From positions 12,616,018 through 12,680,017 of the forward strand of contig NW_024609836.1 in the NCBI RefSeq assembly GCF_016920785.2: a stretch of DNA of 64,000 bases. The letters run 5' to 3'. Position numbers and translations under genes: made by a program. How positions within the stretch are numbered: position 1 is the first letter of the stretch; every line of letters begins with the position of its first letter. Source of the DNA: Ixodes scapularis (Eukaryota > Arthropoda > Arachnida > Ixodida > Ixodidae). Below the pieces are notes generated by a model. It had not been told where the DNA came from and searched no databases. It worked only from the letters and a program-made list of their open reading frames with translations. Of the stretch, positions 37,101 through 49,100 are shown piece by piece.

Positions 37101-40100
37101 TTTTAAACATATTTATATATCTCGGAAAAGGGGCATTTTGCGATAGTTGGCGCCCGGGATTTGATTTCACATAAATAAACAGATAGGTGTTAAATCTGAG
37201 TAAACAGGCTTAAACAGTATAATCGCAACTAAGAAAAAGAACATGGTTAGGTGGCGCAAGTCACCGTCCAACTGCCGCTATGCATTCATTTTTTCGTCTA
37301 TCTATCCCGTTTTAGAGAGCCTTGATTTAAAAGAGGGAGCAACCGAAACTGAAATCACGGAGACTGCTCCACCGCAGATTGATCGTGAGTGCGTATGTGT
37401 TGTGTTCTCGCGTGGAAAGAAGGCGAGCAAACAGAAGAGCGACGATGCCTGCCCTCCCTGCCCGATCCCGATCGACGCTTTCGTCTTTTCGTCACCTTTT
37501 CGCAGTTCGTAATTCAAATGCGGCTATCAAACTATTGGAAACCCTCTCAAATCTAGGCACACTATTTTTCCGTTCCGTTTCGTTCCGAATCAGAATTTGC
37601 GGTTTCAAGCAGTGTTGCCAATTTAGCGGTTTCCCCGCTAAACTTAGCGGTTTTTGCTTCTGTTTAGCGGGTAAATAATTGTTTTGCGGGCGGCGGGTTT
37701 TTTAGCCGGTTGTATGTAATCTTGGCGGTTTTTTAGAGATATAGAAGTTTTATATCGATATACTGTCAACTATGCACCTGTCATACCCCTAACCAGCCAC
37801 AGTCGTCTTTGCTCACTATCAGTAATGCTCTTGTCAGTGACGCTATCGAAACATTAAGGCGTTAAATATCGGAACATGCCTCCATTTTGTGTGCGCACGT
37901 TTGAACAGCATGAATATTCCAATGTTCCTTTGACGTTTTCGTCACTGCTTCGTGAAATGGGCAGGGTGAAGTCCACTCAAAAGTTTAGAGAAGACTGGCT
38001 GCTGGAGGTTCCTGGTGATAGCAGACGAGCCAGGTGCCGCTATTGCAGAACGGAACTATCAGCGAAGCACGTGGATTTCGTCGCGCACGCTGAAACAAAG
38101 AAGTATGTTTGGGCCGCTGCACCTTTCTCCTCAGGGAGGCAGATAACTATGAGCTGAACGGAAGTCTGACGAGTCACGCACTGCTGAAGGGTCCCTTGCC
38201 ATGTTCGTATGAGCTCACTCGGCAATTTTGGCTTCGGATCAGCTGGGTGAACTGTGGCATGGCGTGACAGATTTCTAGTCATACCAAAAGGAAAGCTTCC
38301 TTTCAGATCGCATTGATATGATCTATAGTGTTATTATACCTTAGGCCAAGAAATAAAGCAAAACAAAAATTGTTAAAAGGTCATTTTTGTGCTGTGTTTT
38401 GGATTTAGCGGTTTTTGGGATTCCGACTGCGGGTTTTCAATTTTTGAGTTGGCAGCACTGGTTCCAAGAGAAGCAAGAGAATAATGACGATAACTTGGCT
38501 GGTTTCATTGGCATGGTAACGTGGTTTTCTTTCTGTGATCGTGCAGTCGCCGATTTCTGCGAGTGCGGCAAGTGTGTTTTACATTGGCGCTTTAATTTGA
38601 AACAAGGGGCTTTATTCGTGAAAAGAATTAAGATTGGCGTGGAATTCCAGCTTCCCAACAATTCCTCTCGGGAAGCGGCGCTAACGGGATGTTTCGGTTG
38701 TGATTCAAGGCTAGATTTTGTCACGATTGTGAGCAAATCTGCGTGCTATAAAGTTTGTGGCGTTCGTTACTTTTCTTTTTTCCAACATGTGCATTAGACT
38801 TTTGTGGAATGGTAGGACCAAGAGATGTTTCTGGCATGGTCTGTCTAACATCACGGCGCTTACATCAGGAGAAAAAATAGCTTTTTCGTTTGCTCCGTGC
38901 GGACCGCGCGTCTTTGGCCGAATATGTCGAATATTCGAGTAACCGAATACTAGGAATTCGATTCGCGAATCGAATTATTTGGGAACTTCCTATTCGATTC
39001 GAGTTCGTATATTCGAGTATTTGCACAACCTTAATTTTTACTTTTCTGAAGGACTGAAAACCCTTTTCTGCGGTCTCAAAATGCTTCAGGCAACTGACAA
39101 CAATAATTTTTATCACCGAAACGGCTGAAGTGTAGTTACTCTGAAGCGTACCTTATTCGGTGCCTCTAGTGGATACAGGCAGCGCCAAGGCAGCCAGTAC
39201 AAACTCCAACCCCGGTAACGCAGCCACATTTGTCTACCAAAGGGCGTGGCAGGACGGTAGTTGATGCATACAATGCGTACAGGGAACGAAGGCAAGGCTG
39301 GAGTGCTGGTGGCATAATTTCTCGGACAATAAGGGATATTTTTTTTCATCTTTTTTCTTTTAAATTTTGGCTAGGGCACAAAGATTATTCGAGCTCGCCC
39401 ACTACAAGGAGAGAAGCCGCACTATCACCACTATTAAATATCTCGGGCGGACTCAAGCTCAACCTTGGGCAGCACCCGGCCATACTTTTAACGGCACCAC
39501 AAATGTCAAACTTGTGCACCAGTCCCATGCTTCGAAAGCCCAAGTGTTAGGTAATGGCATCTCCTGGCCACCAGCCAACACATTACAATTATCATCATCA
39601 TTATCGCCAAATACAAATTTCGGCGACCTGCAGAAGTTATCAATCATAAGCGATGGATGCCCTATGGGTGTGGCAAGAAGAGTTAAACTGAAAAAGGCCC
39701 TTCAAATGAGCGGGGAGACGATCGAGGAAATTTGGACATTTGAGGAAGCTCCCGGGAACGCTACAGTAAAACCCCCACATTTCCGAGAGTTCAGGTTGAG
39801 AAGCCACGCTGTTCATGAGCTTAATATTGTTAAAAAGCAGAGGAAAAGCCACCTTTGGCTGCAAGGATTATGCAAGGAGCTTGAGTGCGAGGCAGTTGGC
39901 TCTTAGACAATCTTCAAAACAAGTCAACTTTCGATCTCCCTCATCATTAAACCCCCTCCCATTCTATAACCTTTCAAGTGAAGTATGTCACTTGACACAA
40001 AGTACAACCGGGTGGGTAATATGAAGAAGTATAATATAGGTTGCACAATAAGCAATCCAGAAAAAACAAATTCTTGTACAAGTCCGCACCTGTGGACAGA

Positions 40101-43100
40101 CTGCACAGCGTAAAATTTCAACTTTTAAACATGTATAGTTTCCGGACGAGTCTAAGAAATATGCTACTGCTCACCATCATCACCATGAACGTTTGGTTAT
40201 CCCAACTTTCAAAGTGACGACATGATCGGCATGGTGAGTTGGCACGCCTTTGCTTACTGTTGCGGGCACAAAAAGCCTACCCAAATGGGAAGTTCCCAGC
40301 CGCTGACTGCGGGTCTCTCGAAGACTGCCAGCAGATGGTGGACCATGATGAAGACATAGAGCAGGAGCTGCAGCGCCCAGTGGTGGTACATAGTGTAGAT
40401 CCTGCGGCAGACGAAGCGGGACACATCGCGGACAGAACTGGGAAATGTTTCGTTATATGCGCTCTCGCAACCTTCCTCAGGTAAATGACGTTCTGGTGAC
40501 CAGGAATTGTGAGCCACAGTTGCAATCCCCAAGCTTTAATCTGTTAGCTTAATCTATAGCGGGAACATTAAAGTGTTTTCGGAGATTGTCTATTTACGGT
40601 CATAACTCAATCAACAGGCTCAAAGCAATATAAAAAATTGACTGCATGTTTGGCCATTCTGCCATATGCATTTAAATGTGGTAGCTTTATAGAGCGGGTG
40701 GCGCTCTTAGTTCGGGTGGTGTCTAGGGCAAGGTTTAGTATGAACACAGATTACATCACACCATTGTTTCTTTGTGACGCTGCGCACACTTCCCTTCAGC
40801 AACCCCTGAATTTTCTGGGTAACCAAGAGAGGGGAAGTGCGCTTTCCTGCCCTTTCCACTCTGTTCCACGCAATCTTTCAAACCACTTGTTTCTGCACCC
40901 CTCTTTCTTGCCCTTTCCACTCCGCGCACTTTCTCACACCACCTGCCTCTGCTCCACGCATTCCTGCGTGCTGGGTTCGTAGCTCAGTGAGCAGCACACT
41001 CGGCTTCCACGCCGATGATCAAGGTTCAATCCCTGGTACCGGCTGCTATTTTTTTCAAGATCGTTTAGCGATTACGAACTGACCGACCTACACATTTCGT
41101 GCTTAAGCAGCTCCTGAGGCTGGTTGGGCCTAAAAAGCTACCACTTTAAAACTAAAGAGTAGATTGGTATGAGTGCAATTTCCCGACTGAAAACAGAATA
41201 AAAAATTGCGACACACTCTTCTTTTTGCGATTCAGTGAAGAAACTAAACAGCGCCGCCACATGTGTGACAGCCAATCGTAAATGATCACTTCCCATGCGG
41301 CAAGGGGGCCGACGAGAGGCGGACTGATTTACGAATGTGCATGATTGGCTGCCTCATGTTCGACAGTGCCCTCTGGTTTCTGTGGCGAATTGCAGGAAAA
41401 AAGGCATGTCGCTATCTTTGATCCCAGGTTTAATAGGATGATAGGCCACGTGTCAATGTAAACTTGGTTTTCTTTATAATGCTTAGAGCTTGCAGATTGA
41501 GTTCCAGTCATGTGTCGATGATACAGACCCCATTAATATCAATACCCCAATATATAAAACACATTTCCGGTAAACAGGGTAAATACAAAAAGAAAGCCGT
41601 CCACTCTTCCGTGCAGGCTGGTGCCGTGATGCGACGTCACTTCGCCGCGCTCTGATTAGGGGATGGCTCCGGGCGGGAGCTCTGGGACTGGCGGAGGTAA
41701 ACAAAGCGGTGTTGTCTGTTCTCCGTGGCCATTGGGGAAGGCCTTTCTGTGGCTCTCAAAAATCCACTGCTAGTTCGTGAATGAGGATGCGGCATACGGA
41801 CAAAAAAGACCGGAAATACCTCAAAATGTATGTTACTTCGTTTGACGCAAAAAAATTCACCCTGGGAGCATTTGAAGCACAAATATGTGTCCCAGTCTCC
41901 GGCGGTTGTACGTTGAAGTGAGCCCCTCCAATGTTAACATGGTAATGTGCGATGCGAGTGAGCCTTTCTACTCCCTGATGGAGACCCCCCTTCACTAGAA
42001 AGTGTCCCAGTGTCTCCCTGAAGCATCGAAATGTAGCTACATCCCTCTTCGGCGAGCTGAATGGGCTGCCAAGCTTTCGAAGGCCGATCTGCCGCAGCAC
42101 ATGCCCCCCCCCCCCCCCCCCCAAAAATTGCTAGTGTAGCGTATTGACCCCAACGCTGTGCTGGTGCAAGCACACAAGCACGCGAGGCACGAGACCGGAC
42201 AAGGGTTCCGCATGCCATGCAAACACGTTCGAACATCAAACCGCCGTTTCTCATGCCTACCTTTTATAATAAAAGCCTATGGTGCGACAGTCCTTAAGCC
42301 TACAATGTGTTCGTCCCACTCTGTACGCAAAATTGGCAAAGAGGTAAGCCGATAAACATGCAGCAACGCCAGTGGCAGCGCTCAACCACTCCAGGTATGG
42401 CTTCAAAACTACAATTAAAAGAATTCACACCCCGAAGACCTGGCGTACAGGCTGAGCTATACTGACCGTCTGGAGTTCTTTTACAGCGGAACTGTTAAGG
42501 GCTAGGTTCCCCAGGATTGTGTCCAGTATGTTAACACAAACCTGTCTGGACAGCTACCGCCATCTATAAGCGGTGGCGGCAAGGACACAACCAGTCTGGT
42601 TACCGCCGTCACTCATAAATGGCGGCAACATTTCCAGCTATCATGGAAAAATGGATAGTTGGGCGCATTGGTGAAAATTTATCACAGGAAACAGCGCGAA
42701 AAACAGACGACGATGAAGAAGCACACGTAATGAGCGCAGCGCTCGTCACGTGTGTTTTTTCGTCTTCGTCTGTTTTGCGCGCTGTTTTCCACGCTCTTAT
42801 CAGTTTCGGTTTGGACTCGGGATGGGTCGGCCGCGCACCCTTTAGGGAAAAGGAGACTGGCTGCGGGAGGAGCGGCGACGTACGCAGCAGCGCAAATGCG
42901 TCCGGAACCGTTGCAAAGCCGCTGTTGCCTCGATATCCGCTGCATCCAGCGCTTCAGGTTCCCTTGCCAAAGAAGAGCACATTGCTCGCCTGGAAAGCCG
43001 CCGCCGAGAACAGTACCAGCAATGTAAAGGGCGCCGGCAAGCCAAAGCCACGGACGACAATCGTGCCATGGAGGCAAAGCACAAGCGCGAGGCCCGGCGA

Positions 43101-46100
43101 CAACAGCTGTCCACGCCGGCTGAACAGTTCCTGGGTGCGACGGTGAGGTTCCGCAGAGAGTTTGTTGCGAACCCGTTTGTGGTCACGTGCGGAGTGTGCG
43201 ACCAACTCTGGTTCGCCGGAGACATATCCACGATCGGCGGCGTGTCGGACAAGAAGAAGCAGGAAACGGGTGCGTGCGCGTTGCGGCAGTGTATTGAGTA
43301 CAGCTCCACTGGTCTTCCTTCTTCACGAGAGTGGAAAGGCTGAACGTTTTTTTTGTATATATACTTATAACTTAAACACTATAAGTGGTCTATACTGTAG
43401 TTGGTCACCCAGGCGAAAATTTCTAAGGCCCGCTTCAGACGGGGCAACTTTTCCAGCAATTTTGAGGTTGCTGGCGGGTTGTTCCACAGCCTTCCCTAGA
43501 TCGCCGCGAATTGCTGAGATCGGGTCCGGCTCGAACAAGCGAGCAACTCGGAGCAATTCGAAGACGGTTGAAGCGGCTGCGGCCAATCAGAGACACAATA
43601 TTTTCACGTGACACCCCTGTGGTGGTGATGACGACAGCTAAAGACTTAGTTTTGGTTTGGAATGGATCGTTTTCGGAAATTAACAGTTTCAGAAAAATAA
43701 GTTAGTATCAACGCCGTTCAAAGATAAAAGAACGCATTTTTAGCGCATAGCTGGGCGTCTAAATAGTGAAAGAAGAATCAAATTTAATGATGATGATGGC
43801 AAGTCGGAGCAATTCGGTTGCTGCGTGTGAACGCGGGCGGCCAGTGTTGCTGGTGTTGCGACGTCAAGTTGCTGGGTGAAATTGCTCCGTCTGAAGCGGG
43901 CCTAACTGGGACCAGTTGGCACCTCAACTGGTTTCAACTGGGACTAACTGGTACCAACTGGGAATGAACTGGGACCAATAGGAGTCCAACTGGGACCAGC
44001 TGAGGGGTCAACCAGTTTGAACCATTCCCAGTTGGGAGTCAACTGGTTTGACTCCCAGTTGGGAATGGAGTGCACTGAAACCAGTTAGGGAAGTAACTGG
44101 TTGGAGCGATTCCCAGTCGGACTTCAAATGCCTTTCCCGTTCCCAGTTCACACGGGGCAACAATTTTGACAAGTTGGGGTGTAATGACCTTTGCTAATGA
44201 AGAAAACTAAAAACACTTAAATTTTTAGATTTATACAAGTAGGGAAATTTTTAATTACTGGGTACATTTATATATTTATAAAAATATAAAAATTTTAATT
44301 AACTAAATTTTGTTTTTTAATTGGAAAATATAATTAGTGACCAAATGTGTTCACCTAAATGAACATTTAGTGCACCATTAAAATATATTCAAACATATAT
44401 TTAAACACCTACAGAACTTTTTTTTTTCTTTTAATAAATAAATTTATCTTTTGGCCAATCAGAGCTAGCCATGAGCTAGCCGGTCGCCGTGGCACGCGGG
44501 TGCGGAATGGTGGTATGCGCTGTCGACAGATGGCTCTGCCTATGCTGATGCCAGAGTCGGACGGACGCGGTAGAGAAGGGTCGCCATCGCCCGAGTTGGC
44601 GTCGTTATGAAAATGTCAAAACTACAGCTGCGCTCCTTTGGACCTAACTGTACACACACCATAGTGGCGGCGGTGAACCTCGAGGATGGAAAGATGCAGT
44701 TCAGCGATCGGAGGGCACCCAGGAAAGACCGGACGCACATAGACCGGACGGAAGAAAACGCCGCGGAGAGCACAATGGCGAAAATGGTGGGAGGTGTACC
44801 TCGAAAATATTCGGCTGTTGTGACAGAGATTGCAAGGTGGGAGCGCTACCGCATCCTATCAGGCCTTCACCTGCGCAACACGGGATCACGGGTGAGCACC
44901 TTTCTTCACGCGATGGGGAGAGAAGCTGAGGACATCTTCACTAACAGGGTGCCAGCGGCCGATCTTCCTTCATCTCACGAATACTATTTCTGAAAAAGCG
45001 ATTCAACCGTCGCAAGCAAGTGGCTAAACCCGGAGCGAGTACGTCACCAAACCTATTATTTAGTTTCATTCTCCAAGTTTTTGACAATAAAGTCTTGTCA
45101 ACCTTCCATTTTGTGCAGTGTTTCATTGTTGCTGGAGTTGGTACCAGCGGTAACTGGGACCAACTCTAACTGGGACCAGTTGTAACTGGGACCAATTCCA
45201 GCTGGGACCAACTCCAATTGGGACCAGTTGTAACTGGGACCAATTCCAGCTGGGACCAACTCCAACTGGGACCAGTTGCAACTGGGAATTGTTCCATAAA
45301 CCAGTTGCAACTGGGACCAATTGGTCCCAGCTGAAAATTTTCGCCTGGGCAATGAACATTGACGAAACTGTCCCAACAGCCATCGTCGACGGCTATTATT
45401 TCTGTACTCGGCATCCACTTCTTTTGTGCAACAATGTCGAGGCTACAGTAGCTTCCATAGCGCTGCAGACGAAGCCACGAGAGCGCGTGGCTCCGTCTTG
45501 CGTCACATTCGTATGCACTCTCGTACGAAGGAGACACCAAGTGAGGCCATGCACCCAAGCAAGGATGTAGCTTTCGCACTGCAGAAAGAAAGGCTAGCCT
45601 CAAGAATGTGGCAGAAAGAAGCTGATAACAAGTGTAAGCATATATTACTAGGACCCATATCATGCAATGGTGAATGATCAAAAACCCCTTTCCCTCCCCT
45701 CCCTCCCTCCCTCCCTCCCTCCCTCCCTCCCTCCCTCCCTCCCTCCCTCCCTCCCTCCCTCCCCCCCCCCCTCCCTCCCTCCCTCCCCTCCCCTCCCCTC
45801 CCCTCCCCTCCCCTCCCCTCCCCCTCCCCCTCCCCCTCCCCCTCCCCCTCCCCCCCCCCCCCCCCGTCGCGGCATTCATGCAATAAAGCAGTTCAGGGGC
45901 CTACATAGCTTGCCAACAAGAATTACTACACCAAAGAGTCTTTGGCTTATAGTAAGGCATCGATGGGCAACTTAGATGCGCTAAAATAAAGTTTAAACTG
46001 CAAATATACTTTGTTTACGGGCAGGAATGGTCAAGAGGAGCTCGCAGAACCTGAGAGGGAACTCTGGGGAACCGCAGTGTCCCTAGGAGCAGTGTTAGAG

Positions 46101-49100
46101 AACCCTAAAACATAAGCACTCGGTGTCATCCCTACAAAGTAAGGTCCACACACCTCACCGCTCTCTCCGTCATCTGAAAATCAGAGTGATAGCTATCCAT
46201 GGCATCTCGGACCAGTGCGCCGGCCAATATGAGGTCCTGAAAAATGAAAGTACTGCCGTAAGAAATGTGCGACCACTGCAAACTCCATTGAGCAGAGGAA
46301 CCAAAATTTGACAACCTAAGCTCAAAGGCCCACCTACACATCGGAGAAGCAGTTTCTGCTGCTTTGCTGTGATGCATGCAACATAACGGCGAAGCAGCAG
46401 TGTTACCGCACTGCCTTTGTCATATTGAAAATTGTCTTTGTCGCAATGTTACTCTTTATGACAATGTTACTGTTATCTTTGTCACAAGGTTACAACTGAC
46501 GTCATAACATCACTAGTGATGTCACAACGTCGCTACTGACGTGACACTGCCACTACTGCATTTGTCATGATGTCACTACTGCCTTTGTCATGAATGCTAC
46601 TACTGCCTTTGTCATGATGTTACTACTGCCTTTGTCACAATATTATTACTGCCTTTGTCACAATGTTACTATTGCATTTATCACAATGTTACTATTGCAT
46701 TTATCACAATGTTACCACTGCCTTTGTCACAATGTTACTACTACCTTTGTCCCAATATTACCACTGCCTTTGTCTTAATGTTACTACTGCCTTTGTCACA
46801 ATGTTACTACTGACTCTGTCACAATGTTACTACTCACTCTGTCATGATGTTACTACTGACTCTGTCATGATGTTACTACTGACTCTGTCATGATGTTACT
46901 ACTGACTCTGTCATGATGTTACTACTGTGTTTGTCACAATGTTACTAGTGCATTTGTCACGATGTTACTACTGCCTTTGTCACAATGTTACTACTGCCTT
47001 TGTCACAATGTTACAACTGCCTTTGTCACAATGTTACTACTGCCTTTGTTACAATGTTACTGCTGTTTAATAATGGCAGCATGCATTACCAAAAGGAAAC
47101 AATCTCACGTTTGATGGGTGTGCATGCTCGCATATATTTTTTTTATGACTTCACCAGTGTAACACGATTCCAATGGGCAGGGAGATTAAAGCTCTTCAAA
47201 TCAGAGGCTGTTCAATGAAGTTTCTGAAACTGCCTTTGTCACATTTCTGCTACGGTCATTATCACAGCGTTACTACTGCCTTCGTCATAAACATTGCCGC
47301 TAAGCAAGTCTTACTTCTGCCTTAGCCAGAATAGCAAGGTCCATACAAATATTTGACATAAAATTCTAGAAAAATTAAAGGATTTCAAGAATACCAAATG
47401 GCAAGAGCCAAGGAAGGTTTAAACAAATTTATTGACTCAATGACTCAGCAAATCTTCAACTCTTTCTTAGCAAGGGGCACTCCAGCGATTTTTTCATGGT
47501 CGCTGATTTGCCTCAAAATAGGGTGACCACCTTCCTGCTAGCGAAATGCAGGACACATGGGGGAGGGGGGAGGGGGAGGTAGACGAAATTTATTAACACG
47601 CACACAACAAACTGAGGCTCTGTTAACATATTTATTATCCTGTGCTGTTTATACACATGCTATTTGCATTGCAGCAATTAAGCAAAAGCACTTTTCGCTT
47701 TCAGTGATATTTTTTTTTTAAATGCCAAATATGTTATTGAATGTGTCGAAGTTGAAAGCATAAAAATCGACTGTATCAGAACTCAATGCATAAAATGGAT
47801 TTTTTTCCAAATCTTTTTCCGGTTATTGTTGCTTGTCAATGCTTACTTTTATCAACATGGTCCTACACAAATTTTTAACATTATAATCTTTTGCGATCAT
47901 TGCAAATGTAATGATCTTAACTAAAAAAATATAAAACGCAACAGGCTCGTAGTTAGGGGGATGTTTAGGTGTCAAAACACCCCCCCCCCCCCCCGCGTCA
48001 GAGCAATCCCCTCTTCCAATTTAATTTTTCTTTATTTTATATACTGTATATGGGCGGTTTCATTTGGATTCAAGCAACGAGGGGCAGTCATATTTTTTAT
48101 TTTGCTTCAAATTTTTATATTTCGTGCCGCATGTTCCAAGAAGAACAATCATTTTTATTTTGATGTCCTGACATGTTTAGTTTCTGAGAAAAAAAATCTC
48201 AAAGAAGCGGGAAAGAATGACGAGATTTTGACGATTGTCGTGTGTGGTGTTTTTGAATCACTCTCAATCTCAAAGTATTCAAAAGAGAGCTTCTATATTT
48301 TTTTATTGTGATATATATACAAGTCAGTAAAATGACATTCCAACTACTATTCATTATTCGTTCATCCAATCTTTGTAAAAATCCCCAAACATGCCTCCGT
48401 GAACAACTGTGAGATTTTTGTTTTAGTCGACTATGTTTAGTTTTGTTTTTAGAATAATACTACCGTGTAGAACATTTCATTGCCTTCCAAATTGAGCAAA
48501 GTTTGTGTTTTTATCATGTACGAGTTCCGAGAAATAAATTATGAAACAGAGAAAGTTTTCACTTTCTGCTCAATTTCAACACGCTGCAAAAAAAAAAAAA
48601 ATTTTTGTCGCGTTTTTTTTACATTTTTTTTTAGCCAGCATACATTCCGTTGGAGGTATATGCACTAGTTTTGAGTTTTAAGCCTCTAAATATGCTAAAA
48701 AAATGCTGATGGTGGGTTTATCAGTTATACCTGTATATTTTATTTTTTGTTATAATAATCCAAGGGACGTCGAATGAATACTAATATAAAAGATATTAAT
48801 GTCGTTAGGCGTACAATAACAAGTTTGCAATCCCAAACGTCGAAACACTATAAAATCGCACCTGTCGAAAGCGGGTTTCAGACGATTTCCGCCGGTGCCA
48901 TGATTGGAGAGGCCTTAAACCTAAACCCTATGCGCTACATAATCTATACTACGTTAGAAATATAAAAGTATAATATTGTAATACATTAGAGTAAAATACA
49001 CTTCCTATTGGAAACCTAGATTTTTAAATGCGAAATTTTATATGTTTAATGCGAAATTCATGTTGATAACAGAATAGAATCATTTTTAAGCATATTTAGA

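Larger units (their letters stand above)
36724..39033. mobile_element. hAT-superfamily element with exact 8-bp duplication, host of a nested hAT
   Basis: The ends TAGGGGTGTGCAAATAC and GTATTTGCACAACCTTA are inverted partners flanked by ATTTTTAC on both sides (36716-36723, 39034-39041). Subterminal regions are dense in cgaatattcgaatcgaata. After removing the nested element at 37610-38460 it is about 1.45 kb with no transposase. Confidence 0.9.
43404..45352. mobile_element. TIR element with CAGGCGAAAATTT ends and CTGGGACCA subterminal repeats
   Basis: The left CACCCAGGCGAAAATTTC is the inverse of the right AAATTTTCGCCTGGGC. Both subterminal zones (43905-44160 and 45130-45330) are dense in self-complementary caactgggaccagttg units. 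The centre holds AT-rich DNA and a gag-like relic. A Harbinger-like MITE (43427-43902) sits just inside the left end. A related end occurs at 54650-54712. Confidence 0.65.

Noticed and set aside
40437..40500. Upstream acceptor TTTCCCAG extending TPC exon 3
   Set aside because: It would add SVRDVSRFVC and break the phase-2 junction with exon 2, whereas the 40401 site restores the conserved R-x-Y motif.
45166..45886. Gly/Arg- and Pro/Ser-rich frames up to 237 codons
   Set aside because: They are translations of the CCCT microsatellite and the ctgggacca array.
46590..47218. Frames with repeated CHNVTTAFVTMLLLPLSQ
   Set aside because: They are generated by the 23-bp minisatellite cycling through three frames.
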